DNA from: Hydrogenophaga crassostreae
GTDB taxonomy: Bacteria > Pseudomonadota > Gammaproteobacteria > Burkholderiales > Burkholderiaceae_C
NCBI RefSeq assembly: GCF_001761385.1
Contig: NZ_CP017476.1
Coordinates: forward strand, 857,501-921,500
Direction of reading: 5' to 3'
DNA: 64,000 nucleotides
Made by a program: the position numbers and the translations under genes. Of this stretch, positions 28,181 through 36,934 are shown piece after piece. Every line of letters starts with the position of its first letter. Position 1 is the stretch's first letter. The notes under the pieces were generated by a model. The model saw only the letters and a list, made by a program, of their open reading frames with translations. It was not told the DNA's origin and did no database searches.

Positions 28181-29830
28181 ATGCTGGGTCAAATGCAAAG
28201 CCAACCGCTGTTGATTTCTTCGCTGATCGTTCACGCCGAACGCCACCATGCCACCGGCGAAATTGTTTCGCGCCGGGTCGAAGGCGACATCCACCGCAGC
28301 AACTGGGGCGAGATCGCCCGCCGCTCGCGCCAGGTCGCGAATGCGCTGGATGGCCTGCACCTCTCCGCTGGCGACCGCGTGGCCACGCTGGCCTGGAACG
28401 GTTACCGCCATCTGGAGCTGTATTTCGGCGTCAGCGGCACCGGCCGCGTTTTGCACACACTCAACCCGCGCCTGCATCCCGAGCAACTGGCCTGGATCAT
28501 CAACCACGCCGATGACCGCGCCATCTGTTTCGACATGACTTTCCTGCCACTGGTGCAGGCGGTGGCCAAACACTGTTCCGGCGTGAAACACTGGATCGCG
28601 CTGTGCGACGCCGACAAGCTGCCTGCCGACAGCGGCATTCCCGGCTTGCAGAGTTACGAAGCCTGGATGGGCGCTGCGCCGGATGCGTATGTCTGGCCCG
28701 AACTGGACGAAAACAGCGCATCGAGCATGTGCTACACCAGCGGCACCACAGGCAACCCCAAGGCAGCCCTGTATTCCCACCGCTCGACGCTGCTGCACAC
28801 CTTCAGCGCGGCGCTGCCCGATTCGCTTTGCCTGAGCGCCCGCGATGCGGTGTTGCCGGTGGTGCCGATGTTCCACGTCAACGCCTGGGGCATCCCTTAC
28901 GCGGCCGCGGCCACGGGCTGCAAGCTGGTGTTCCCCGGCCCGGCGATGGACGGCAAGTCGATCTACGAGTTGCTGGAGTCGGAAAAGGTCACGATGGCCG
29001 CGGGTGTGCCGACCGTGTGGCAAATGCTGCTGTCGCACATGCAGGCCGGCAACCTCAAATTCAGCACCATGACGCGCACGGTGATCGGCGGCTCGGCTTG
29101 CCCGCCGGCCATGATCCACGCGTTCAACGATACCTACGGCGTGACCGTGTTGCACGCCTGGGGCATGACCGAGATGTCACCGCTGGGCACGGTGGGCACG
29201 CTGAAAAACGACCAAATGTCCCTGTCCCCGGAAGAGCAGACCAAGATCTTGCTCAAGCAGGGGCGCACGGTGTTTGGCGTGGACATGAAGATCGTGGACG
29301 ACGCGGGCGAAGAGCTGCCCTGGGACGGCAAGGCCTATGGCGATTTGCTGGTGCGTGGCCACTGGATCATCGCCAGCTACTTCAAGGGCGAAGGCGGAGA
29401 TCCGCTGCGCTACGACGCCAACGGCAAGGGCTGGTTCCCGACCGGCGACGTCGCCACCATCGACCCGCAAGGCTTCATGCAGATCACCGACCGCAGCAAG
29501 GACGTGATCAAGTCGGGCGGTGAATGGATCAGTTCGATCGATGTGGAGAACATCGCGATGGCGCACCCGGCCGTGGCGATGGCGGCCTGCATCGGCATGA
29601 AGCACCCCAAGTGGGACGAGCGCCCGATCGTGGTGGTGATGAAAAAGCCGGGTGCCGAGGTCACGCGTGAAGAGCTGCTCGCTCATTACGAAGGCAAGAT
29701 TGCGAAATGGCAAATCCCGGACGACGTGGTGTTCGTTGAAGCGATTCCGCTGGGCGCCACCGGCAAGATGCAAAAGATGATCTTGCGCCAACAGCTCAAA
29801 GACTACGTGTTGCCCACCGCCGGCGCTTGA
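28181..29830 (+). CDS. Medium-chain acyl-CoA ligase (AlkK-like)
   Basis: A 549-residue ANL-superfamily ligase. The N-terminus MLGQMQSQPLLISSLIVHAER and the segment RVATLAWNGYRHLELYFGVSG are typical of AlkK-type fatty acid ligases. Motifs: MCYTSGTTGNPKAAL (about 183-197), WGMTEMSPLG (about 327), FPTGDVATIDPQGFMQITDR and SSIDVENIAMAHP. AAGGAG lies eight bases before the ATG. It starts divergently from msrB and is followed directly by a binding-protein gene, so its substrate may be the acid taken up by the second Liv system. Confidence 0.93.
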   Translation: MLGQMQSQPLLISSLIVHAERHHATGEIVSRRVEGDIHRSNWGEIARRSRQVANALDGLHLSAGDRVATLAWNGYRHLELYFGVSGTGRVLHTLNPRLHPEQLAWIINHADDRAICFDMTFLPLVQAVAKHCSGVKHWIALCDADKLPADSGIPGLQSYEAWMGAAPDAYVWPELDENSASSMCYTSGTTGNPKAALYSHRSTLLHTFSAALPDSLCLSARDAVLPVVPMFHVNAWGIPYAAAATGCKLVFPGPAMDGKSIYELLESEKVTMAAGVPTVWQMLLSHMQAGNLKFSTMTRTVIGGSACPPAMIHAFNDTYGVTVLHAWGMTEMSPLGTVGTLKNDQMSLSPEEQTKILLKQGRTVFGVDMKIVDDAGEELPWDGKAYGDLLVRGHWIIASYFKGEGGDPLRYDANGKGWFPTGDVATIDPQGFMQITDRSKDVIKSGGEWISSIDVENIAMAHPAVAMAACIGMKHPKWDERPIVVVMKKPGAEVTREELLAHYEGKIAKWQIPDDVVFVEAIPLGATGKMQKMILRQQLKDYVLPTAGA

Positions 29831-31140
29831 GCAGCCGTCCGCCTGTGTCGCTGCCGCAGCCCCCGACCCGGGCAACTGCTGCCGGGGTGACAACCCGGCG
29901 GACCAGCCTGGGCTGGATGGTGGCGGGCATGGGGCTGCTGGCCACCATGCGTGCCGGTGCCGCCTCACCATTGGCCGGGGCATCGGTGCGCATTGCGTTC
30001 ATCGATCCGCTCACCGGCCCGGCGGCCAACATAGGCCGAAATGGTTTGCGCACCTGGCAGTTCATGGCCGCTGCGCTTGGGGGTGACAACCATTCGGCGG
30101 GCGTGCGCATGACCGTTGCGGGCTTCGACAACAGGGGTTCACCGGAAGAAAGTCTCAACGCGCTGAAGGCCGCCATCGATCAGGGGTTCCGGTACATCGT
30201 TCAAGGCAACGGCTCTGGCGTGGCTTCGGCGATCGTGGACGCGGTGGAGCGCCACAACTTTCGGAGCCCTGAGCGAGCGGTGCTCTACATCAACTACGCG
30301 GCGATGGATCCGGTGCTGACCCAGGAAAAGTGCAGCTTCTGGCATGTGCGCATCGACGCCGACACGGTAATGAAGACGCAAGCGCTGGCCCGTTTCTTCG
30401 CGGCGCAATCCGGGCTTGAAAGCGTGTATCTGCTGAACCAGAATTACGCCCATGGCCAGCAGGTCTCGCAGCGTTTCAAAGCCGCCCTGACGCGTTTTGC
30501 GCCGCATGTGAAGGTGGTCGGTGATGAAGTGCACCCGCCTTTTCGGGGGCAGGACTTCTCTCCATTTGTGCAGCGCATTCAGGCTTCAGGTGCGCAGGCG
30601 CTGGTGACGGGAAACTGGGGTGTTGACTTGCAAGACCTGGTCACTTGCATGATCGACAAGAAGATCGAGACGCCGCTGTACGCCTACTACCCCAGCTTGC
30701 CCGGTGTACCCGTCGCGCTGGCAAATGCCCAACGCCGCTTCCCGGTCTATCAGGTGGCCTGTGGCCACACCAGTCAATCGGGCCCCCTGGCCGAACTGGT
30801 CCAAAAATTCCGGCGGGAAACCGGAGAGGATTTGGTGGTTTACGCGGCCTACGACGGTATCGCCATGCTGCTGCACGCCATGCGGTTTGCCGAATCCACC
30901 GACGCCGGGCGGGTGGCTGCCCGCATCAGTGGCATGTTGTTCAAGGGCTTCAATGGCCCGGTGCAGGTGAACCCGGAGGACCATCAGTTGCAGAAGGGCG
31001 TGTATGTGTCGCGTTGGCAAAAGGTCGATGCGACCTACCCGGTGTCGGCAGAAGCCACCGGGTACACCTTCGCGCCGCTGCAGTACTTTGAAGCCGCAGA
31101 CATCAGCGAGCCGGTGGTATGCCGCATGCGGCGTCCTTAG
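29827..31140 (+). CDS. Liv-type ABC substrate-binding protein (first of a tandem pair)
   Basis: A periplasmic type I binding protein of 437 residues if it starts at TTG 29827, which overlaps the ligase stop as TTGA. Other starts are GTG 29845 and GTG 29887; none has a good ribosome-binding site. A twin-Arg-like signal region TTRRTSLGWMVAGMGLLATM precedes the mature start. The body resembles the protein at 31456-32688 throughout, including a 32-base identical stretch and a C-terminal C-x-M-x-RP end. It has no dedicated permease and may feed the downstream Liv system. Confidence 0.85.
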   Translation: MSSRPPVSLPQPPTRATAAGVTTRRTSLGWMVAGMGLLATMRAGAASPLAGASVRIAFIDPLTGPAANIGRNGLRTWQFMAAALGGDNHSAGVRMTVAGFDNRGSPEESLNALKAAIDQGFRYIVQGNGSGVASAIVDAVERHNFRSPERAVLYINYAAMDPVLTQEKCSFWHVRIDADTVMKTQALARFFAAQSGLESVYLLNQNYAHGQQVSQRFKAALTRFAPHVKVVGDEVHPPFRGQDFSPFVQRIQASGAQALVTGNWGVDLQDLVTCMIDKKIETPLYAYYPSLPGVPVALANAQRRFPVYQVACGHTSQSGPLAELVQKFRRETGEDLVVYAAYDGIAMLLHAMRFAESTDAGRVAARISGMLFKGFNGPVQVNPEDHQLQKGVYVSRWQKVDATYPVSAEATGYTFAPLQYFEAADISEPVVCRMRRP

Positions 31141-31455
31141 GCGCTGTTGAAAGTGTTTCCGGTGCTTTCTTTTCGGGTGTTTTTTTCTGCGTGGACAGGG
31201 CCCCCTCAAGACCTGGACAGGCCAGCGAACCCGGCTGGTTGGCGGGCCTTCAGAACCCCGGTTTTCCTCGGGTGCGCTTGTGTGTCGGCACCTTTTCAGT
31301 GCATCGGCCGTTGACGCTTTGCCGGAGGCTGCGTGATCGAAAACGGTTTGAGCAGAGTCACTTGAGCGATAGCTTGTGCGGGCAATCCCCTAGCCGGTTT
31401 GGCCCATATGCCTCTAACCTTGTAGCAACCCATTCATCAACAAGGAGTTCCCGGA
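31141..31455. other. Intergenic region between the two binding-protein genes
   Basis: A 315-base gap with no credible gene. It presumably carries the promoter of the second liv operon, but I see no -35/-10 pair I would defend. AAGGAG at 31441-31446 is the ribosome-binding site of the next gene. Confidence 0.5.
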
Positions 31456-32688
31456 ATGAAATTGATTGTGAAGCTGATTGCCGCCGCGTCGCTGGTGGCC
31501 TGTGCTGGAGCAACGTTTGCCCAGAGCGGTGAAACCGTGAAGCTGGTGCGTATCGATCCTTTGACCGGCTTGCTCGGGCCAGTGGGCGTGAGCCAGTTCA
31601 AGGGCTACCAATTTTTCGCGGAAAAGTTCAGCGGCAAGGGCAACCCTGCAGGCGTGAACTTTGAGATCTCCGCCATTGACAACAAGCTGAGCCCTGCAGA
31701 GAGTCTCAACGCGCTGAAGGCCGCCATCGATCAAGGCGCGCGTTACATCATTCAGGGCAACGGCTCTTCCGTGGCGCTGGCGCTGGTGGACGCGGTGCAA
31801 AAGCACAACGCCCGCAACCCGGGCAAGGAAGTGATCTACCTCAACGACTCGGCTGTGGATCCGGACCTCACCAACAGCAAGTGCAACTACTGGCATTTCC
31901 GCTTCGATGCCGACACCTCCATGAAAATGGAGGCTGTGGCCAGCTACATCAAGACGCAGCCCGAAGTTAAGAAGATCTATTTCCTCAACCAGAACTATTC
32001 ACACGGCCATCAGGTGGTGAAGTTTGGCAAGGAAGCGATCTCCCGCAAGCGTCCCGACATCGAATTCGTGGGCGAGGATCTGCATCCGCTGGCCCAGACG
32101 CGCGATTTCGCTCCCTACATCGCGAAAATCAAAGCCTCTGGCGCCGATACCGTGATCACCGGCAACTGGGGTTCTGACCTCTCCCTGCTGATCAAGGCGG
32201 CCAACCAGGGCGGCTACAACGGCAAGTTCTTCACCTACTACGCAGGTGTGACCGGCACGCCAAGCGCCATGGGCACCAACGGCGAAGGCCGCGTCTACCA
32301 GATTGCCTACAACCACTACAACATGGGTGGGCAAATGGACAAGTGGATGAAGGAGTTCAACGCCAAGTACGACGACGATTTCTACACCGGCTCCACGATC
32401 CGCATTTTCGAAATGCTCGGCGCTGCCATGGCCAAGGCCAAGTCGACCGACCCTGTCAAAGTGGCTGCCGCCATGGAAGGCTTGAAGGTTGCAAGCTACA
32501 ACGGTGAAGTGGAAATGCGCAAGACCGACCACCAGCTGCAACAGAAGCTGTATATGTCGGTCTGGCAAAAGGCCAGCGCCAAGTACCCGTACAGCCCCGA
32601 GAAGACGGGCATGACGATGGTGCCTGTGGCCGAGTACCCCAACTACGTGTCCAGCACGCCGACCAGCTGCGACATGAAGCGTCCTTAA
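31456..32688 (+). CDS. livK: Liv-type ABC substrate-binding protein (second of a tandem pair)
   Basis: Periplasmic binding protein of 410 residues with a Sec signal peptide (LIVKLIAAASLVACAGATFA then Q). Family features include VRIDPLTGLLGPVGVSQ and TVITGNWGSDLSLLIKAA. Two Cys residues (SKCNYWH and the C-terminal SCDMKRP) may pair. It heads the K-H-M-G-F operon of the second importer. The ligand class is probably an organic acid or amide rather than a confirmed branched amino acid. Confidence 0.92.
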   Translation: MKLIVKLIAAASLVACAGATFAQSGETVKLVRIDPLTGLLGPVGVSQFKGYQFFAEKFSGKGNPAGVNFEISAIDNKLSPAESLNALKAAIDQGARYIIQGNGSSVALALVDAVQKHNARNPGKEVIYLNDSAVDPDLTNSKCNYWHFRFDADTSMKMEAVASYIKTQPEVKKIYFLNQNYSHGHQVVKFGKEAISRKRPDIEFVGEDLHPLAQTRDFAPYIAKIKASGADTVITGNWGSDLSLLIKAANQGGYNGKFFTYYAGVTGTPSAMGTNGEGRVYQIAYNHYNMGGQMDKWMKEFNAKYDDDFYTGSTIRIFEMLGAAMAKAKSTDPVKVAAAMEGLKVASYNGEVEMRKTDHQLQQKLYMSVWQKASAKYPYSPEKTGMTMVPVAEYPNYVSSTPTSCDMKRP

Positions 32689-32707
32689 CGTTCGCTTTCA
32701 CCGTACA

Positions 32708-32742
32708 GAGCCCGAGCGGGTAACCGTTCGGGTTCTTTTTTT
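32708..32742 (+). terminator. Terminator-like hairpin between binding protein and permease
   Basis: GAGCCCGA / TCGGGTTC (one G-T pair) is followed by seven T residues, 20 bases after the binding-protein stop and 27 before the livH start. In binding-protein operons such a partial terminator usually lowers permease expression relative to the binding protein. Confidence 0.8.
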
Positions 32743-32768
32743 GACAACGTTCAGGAAGGTCTGACGAG

Positions 32769-33803
32769 ATGGAGTTTTTCATCATTTCGATGTTGAACGG
32801 CGTGAGCTACGGGCTGCTGCTGTTCATGTTGAGTTCCGGTCTGACACTCATCTTCAGCATGATGGGTGTGCTCAATTTCGCCCACGCCAGCTTCTACATG
32901 GTGGGCGCCTACGTGGGCTACACGGTCGCTCAGTTTGCGGGCTTCTGGCCGGCAATGATCATTTCACCGATTGTGGTGGGCCTCCTGGGCTCGTTGTTTG
33001 AAAAGTATTTTCTGCGCAAGGTTCACAAGTTCGGTCATGTGCCCGAGCTGCTGATCACATTTGGTCTGTCCTATGTGATCGTGGAGCTGGTGCAACTGAT
33101 CTGGGGCCGCCTGGCCGTGGAGTTCCGTCCGCCTGAGGTGCTGCGCGGTCCGATGCTGACCCTGATCAACAACGCCAATGAGGGGCTCAGCATGGTTTGG
33201 GGCGCTGCGGCACCCGAGATGTGCAGCGTGGCCGATGCCACCGTTCGGGTGGTGTGTTCTCCATTCCCTGCAACCCGTGGATTCATGATGGTGGTGGCTC
33301 TGGTGATGCTGGTGTCGATCTGGCTGCTGCTGACCCGCACCCGTGTGGGCCTGGTGATCCAGGCCGCCTTGACGCACCCGGAAACGGTGGAGGCGCTGGG
33401 CCACAACGTGCCCCGGGTCTTCATGCTGGTGTTTGGTGCCGGATGTGCCCTGGCCGGTCTGGCCGGCGTCATCGGTGGCAGCACCTTCCTCACCGAACCG
33501 TCGATGGCGTTCACGGTGGGTTCCATCATCTTTGTGGTGGTCGTGGTGGGGGGCATGGGCTCCTTGTCTGGTGCCTTCGTGGCTTCTTTGCTGATCGGCA
33601 TTGTCCAGACCTTCGCCGTGGCGTTTGAGGTCTCTCTGTTGACGGTGGCAGACCAGATTGGCCTGACGCTGTCGGAGGCGGTGCGCAACAACTCCTACGT
33701 GAAGCTCACCCTGTCCCAGGCGGCACCCATCTTGCCGTACCTGTTCCTGGTGCTGATTCTGATATTCCGGCCCCGCGGCCTTCTTGGCAAGCGGGAGGGT
33801 TGA
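32769..33803 (+). CDS. livH: Branched-chain amino acid ABC transporter permease LivH (second system)
   Basis: Inner-membrane permease of 344 residues, longer than the 287-residue copy in the first system because of an insert of about 50 residues in the middle (NANEGLSMVWGAAAPEMCSV region) containing two Cys. The conserved GVLNFAHASFYMVGAYVGY segment is present. It is 3 bases before livM in the same operon. Confidence 0.93.
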   Translation: MEFFIISMLNGVSYGLLLFMLSSGLTLIFSMMGVLNFAHASFYMVGAYVGYTVAQFAGFWPAMIISPIVVGLLGSLFEKYFLRKVHKFGHVPELLITFGLSYVIVELVQLIWGRLAVEFRPPEVLRGPMLTLINNANEGLSMVWGAAAPEMCSVADATVRVVCSPFPATRGFMMVVALVMLVSIWLLLTRTRVGLVIQAALTHPETVEALGHNVPRVFMLVFGAGCALAGLAGVIGGSTFLTEPSMAFTVGSIIFVVVVVGGMGSLSGAFVASLLIGIVQTFAVAFEVSLLTVADQIGLTLSEAVRNNSYVKLTLSQAAPILPYLFLVLILIFRPRGLLGKREG

Positions 33804-33806
33804 ACC

Positions 33807-35099
33807 ATGACAACACAGTATTACGCGTTTAAACCCCTGAACATTGGCCGTGGGCTGATCTGGTCGCTGTTTGCGCTGGTCCTGCTGGGGGCACCCATGG
33901 TGTTTTCTGGCGGACTGGGCACCACGGTGCTGTCCCAGATGGGCATCGCCATCATTGCCTGCCTGTCCTACAACATGTTGCTTGGCCAGGGGGGCATGCT
34001 CAGCTTCGGCCACGCCGTGTACACCGGCCTGGGGTCGTTCCTGGCCATTCACGCCCTCAAGGGCGTGAGCGAAGGCACATTGCCGATCCCGGTGTCTGCC
34101 GTGCCGCTGGTGGGTGGTCTGGCGGGTGTTGGCTTTGCCGTGCTGTTTGGTTATGTCACGACGCGCAAGTCGGGCACCACCTTTGCCATGATCACACTGG
34201 GTCTGGGTGAGCTGGTGTTTGCCCTGTCGCTGATGATTCCCGAGTTCTTCGGCGGCGAAGGTGGCGTGTCCGCCGATCGCATGGCCGGCGAGCCCTTCAT
34301 GGGCATCACCTTCGGTCCGCAACTGCAGGTGTATTACCTGATCGCCATCTACACCTTTGTTTCGGTGGCCCTCATGTTTGCCTTCACCCGCACACCGCTG
34401 GGGCGCATGCTGAACGCGGTGCGCGACAACCCGGAACGTGTGGAGTTTGTGGGTTACGACACCCAGCGCGTGCGCTACTTTGCCTTCATCATCGCGGGCT
34501 TTTTTGCCGGTATTTCGGGCGGACTGGGTGCCATCAGTTTTGAGATCGTGACCGCTGAAGTGGTGGGGGCCGCGCGATCGGGTGCTTACCTCCTGTTCAC
34601 CTTCCTGGGCGGCGCCACCTTCTTTTTTGGCCCCATCATCGGCGCCGTTCTGATGGTGCTGGCGTTTGTCCTGCTGTCCGAGTTCACCCAGGCCTGGTTG
34701 CTGTATCTGGGCCTGATCTTCTTGCTGATGGTCATGTATGCGCCGGGTGGCATTGCCAGCCTGATCATGATGAATGTGCGGGTAGCCGCCTTTGGCCGGC
34801 TCAAGGGCCTGCTGGGCAGCTACGCGGTCCTGGCGGTGACGGGGCTGGTCATGTTGTCGGGCATTGGTGCTTTGATCGAAATGACCTATCACATCCAGCT
34901 CAGCACCACCTTTGGTTCCGAGTTGACGTTCCTGGGTGTCGGGCTTGATGTAGAGAAGGCCAGTAGCTGGGTGGGCGCAGTCCTGCTCATGCTGGTGGGT
35001 TTTGGACTCTTCGAGTGGGCACGCCGCAAGTTCTTGGTCAAATGGGGCAGCGCCCAAGAGCACATCGAACGGGAAATCAAGCGAAGGGAGTCGCTGTGA
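33807..35099 (+). CDS. livM: Branched-chain amino acid ABC transporter permease LivM (second system)
   Basis: Inner-membrane permease of 430 residues. The LivM core motif is LSYNMLLGQGGMLSFGHAVY near residue 55. It is about 90 residues longer than the first-system LivM, with an extra C-terminal part of two more hydrophobic helices and a loop (LAVTGLVMLSGIGALIEM and SSWVGAVLLMLVGFGLFEW). Its stop overlaps the livG GTG. Confidence 0.93.
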   Translation: MTTQYYAFKPLNIGRGLIWSLFALVLLGAPMVFSGGLGTTVLSQMGIAIIACLSYNMLLGQGGMLSFGHAVYTGLGSFLAIHALKGVSEGTLPIPVSAVPLVGGLAGVGFAVLFGYVTTRKSGTTFAMITLGLGELVFALSLMIPEFFGGEGGVSADRMAGEPFMGITFGPQLQVYYLIAIYTFVSVALMFAFTRTPLGRMLNAVRDNPERVEFVGYDTQRVRYFAFIIAGFFAGISGGLGAISFEIVTAEVVGAARSGAYLLFTFLGGATFFFGPIIGAVLMVLAFVLLSEFTQAWLLYLGLIFLLMVMYAPGGIASLIMMNVRVAAFGRLKGLLGSYAVLAVTGLVMLSGIGALIEMTYHIQLSTTFGSELTFLGVGLDVEKASSWVGAVLLMLVGFGLFEWARRKFLVKWGSAQEHIEREIKRRESL

Positions 35100-35872
35100 G
35101 CAATGCTTCATCCACCTATGCGCTGGAACTGAAAAACCTGCGCAAGAGCTTTGGCAAAACCGAGATCATCCGGGGCATCGACCTCGCGGTGAAGCCCGGT
35201 GAAAACGTGGCCATCATTGGCCCCAACGGCGCCGGCAAGTCCACGCTGTTCAACCTCATCAGTGGCCGTTTTGCGCCCACCAGTGGCGAGGTGCTGCTCA
35301 ACGGGCAGCGCATCGATGGCAAACGCCCGTTCGAGGTCAACCGCCTGGGTTTGTCGCGCAGCTTTCAGATCACCAACATCTTCCCCAAGCTCAGCGTTTT
35401 TGAAAACCTGCGTTGCGGGGTGTTGTGGAGCCTGGGCTACAAGTACACCTTTTTGAAGTTTCTGGCGAACCTTGACGATGCCAACGAGCGCGCGGATCAG
35501 CTCATGAAGATGATCCACCTCGACAAGAAACGCGACGTGCTGGCCATGAACCTGACCTACGCCGAGCAACGCGCGCTGGAGATCGGCATCACGATCGCCG
35601 GCGGAGCCAACGTGATTCTGCTCGACGAGCCCACCGCGGGCATGAGCAACAGCGAGACCTCGCGTTTCATTGATCTCATTCGCGAAGTCACGATGGGCAA
35701 AACCTTGCTGACCGTGGAGCACGACATGGGCGTGGTGTTCGGTCTGGCCGACAGGATCGCCGTGGTGGTCTACGGCGAGGTGCTGGCCTTCGACACGCCC
35801 GAGGCCGTGCGCGCCAACGCCCGTGTTCAAGAGGCCTATCTGGGCACCATGCTGGAGGAGGAAACAGAATGA
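35096..35872 (+). CDS. livG: Branched-chain amino acid ABC transporter ATPase LivG (second system)
   Basis: ATPase subunit of 258 residues from GTG 35096, overlapping the livM stop (GTGA) with GAAGGGAG upstream. Walker A GPNGAGKST, LivG-type signature LTYAEQRALEIG and Walker B VILLDEPTAGMSNSE are all normal. It precedes a small open frame that bridges to livF. Confidence 0.94.
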   Translation: MSNASSTYALELKNLRKSFGKTEIIRGIDLAVKPGENVAIIGPNGAGKSTLFNLISGRFAPTSGEVLLNGQRIDGKRPFEVNRLGLSRSFQITNIFPKLSVFENLRCGVLWSLGYKYTFLKFLANLDDANERADQLMKMIHLDKKRDVLAMNLTYAEQRALEIGITIAGGANVILLDEPTAGMSNSETSRFIDLIREVTMGKTLLTVEHDMGVVFGLADRIAVVVYGEVLAFDTPEAVRANARVQEAYLGTMLEEETE

Positions 35873-35976
35873 GCCATCAAGAATCACCGATGAATCCGGC
35901 ATCTGTTGCGAGGATGCCTGCGGCCTGGAGGGTGACGGCAAAGCTGGCGCAGGCGGGAGGTATTCATCATGCTTGA
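35869..35976 (+). CDS. 35-residue ORF bridging livG and livF
   Basis: An ATG that overlaps the livG stop (ATGA) and has GGAGGAGGAA upstream opens 35 codons ending in TGA 35974-35976, just inside livF. Both junctions overlap, so ribosomes could pass from livG through this frame to livF. The peptide (starting MSHQESPMNPAS) is short and slightly basic with no helix long enough for a membrane. It may be only a coupling device; no family was recognised. Confidence 0.35.
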   Translation: MSHQESPMNPASVARMPAAWRVTAKLAQAGGIHHA

Positions 35977-36664
35977 GATCAAGGATCTTCACGCCTACTA
36001 CGGCAAGAGCCATGTTTTGCATGGCGTGTCATTTGGGGTCGGCAAGGGCGAGATCGTTGCGCTGATGGGGCGCAACGGCTCGGGCCGTTCCACCACCGCC
36101 AAAGCCATCATGGGTCTGGTGGACTGCCAGGGCACCGTGAACTGGAAGGGGCAGCCCATTGTGGGCAAAAAGCCTTTTGAGATAGCGCATCTGGGCCTGG
36201 GCTATGTGCCTGAGAACCGCGACATCTTCCCCAAACTGACGGTGCACCAGAACCTGCTGCTGGGACAAAAAGGCAGCGGCAAAGGCGCCCGCTGGAGCTT
36301 TCAGGACATGTACGACATGTTCCCCCGCCTTAAAGAGCGGGAGCACACCGAGGCCGGCGTTCTGTCGGGCGGCGAGCAACAGATGTTGACGCTGTGCCGC
36401 ACGCTGATGGGTGACCCCGACCTGATCATCATCGATGAGCCCACCGAAGGCCTGGCACCCAAGATCGTGGAGCTGGTGGGTCAATACCTGCAAAAGCTCA
36501 AGAGCCGCGGAGTTTCCGTTTTGCTGATCGAGCAAAAGCTCACCATTGCCATGGCGATTTCAGATCGCGTGATGGTGATGGGGCACGGCAGCATTGTTTT
36601 TGAAGGCACGCCGGCCAGCTTGCGCGCCGATCCTGCGGTGCGCAAGGAGTGGCTGGAGGTTTGA
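35969..36664 (+). CDS. livF: Branched-chain amino acid ABC transporter ATPase LivF (second system)
   Basis: ATPase of 231 residues with signature LSGGEQQ and Walker B LIIIDEPTEGLAP. The Walker A motif reads GRNGSGRST, with Arg at residue 40 where the catalytic Lys normally stands (codon CGT, unambiguous). This may be a lineage feature of some betaproteobacterial LivF proteins or may weaken ATP hydrolysis at this site. GGGAGG lies eight bases before the ATG. It is the last gene of the operon and is followed by a hairpin repeat. Confidence 0.93.
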   Translation: MLEIKDLHAYYGKSHVLHGVSFGVGKGEIVALMGRNGSGRSTTAKAIMGLVDCQGTVNWKGQPIVGKKPFEIAHLGLGYVPENRDIFPKLTVHQNLLLGQKGSGKGARWSFQDMYDMFPRLKEREHTEAGVLSGGEQQMLTLCRTLMGDPDLIIIDEPTEGLAPKIVELVGQYLQKLKSRGVSVLLIEQKLTIAMAISDRVMVMGHGSIVFEGTPASLRADPAVRKEWLEV

Positions 36665-36665
36665 A

Positions 36666-36756
36666 CGCCCCCTGCGGCGCCTTCGGCGTCACCCCCCACT
36701 GGGGGGCGGCACTGGCGGCCCGGCGGAGCCGGTTCCGCGGTGCCCTGGAGTGGGGC
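36666..36756 (+). repeat. Intergenic double-hairpin repeat, copy 2
   Basis: After the livF stop, a CTTCGGCGTC arm is followed by CCCCCC-ACT-GGGGGG (36692-36706) and CCGGC-GGA-GCCGG (36720-36732), then GGTTCCGCGGTGCCCTGG. Layout and wording match the copies at 48.6 and 51.1 kb closely. Confidence 0.8.
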
Positions 36757-36873
36757 ACGTCCTGCGGAGAGGCATTTGAGCATCCGGGCCGGGCAATTCC
36801 GCAAAGTGGTGGTTACTTCTGTTGACTCACTTGTGACATCCCAACCTTGCGGCGCTGCACAATATCCTTAAAA

Positions 36874-36889
36874 TCGCACGATCGTTCTT
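36874..36889. promoter_or_regulatory. Short palindrome in the promoter region of the second FadB cassette
   Basis: ACGATCGT at 36878-36885 within CGCACGATCGTTC lies about 50 bases before the FadB-like start, close to a TATCCT element at 36863-36868. It resembles TetR-type half-sites seen in fatty-acid gene promoters, but no such regulator is in the window and an 8-base palindrome is weak evidence. Confidence 0.25.
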
Positions 36890-36934
36890 TTTTCTTGAAT
36901 TTTTCACGCACCCTGTACAACCGAAGGAGATTTC

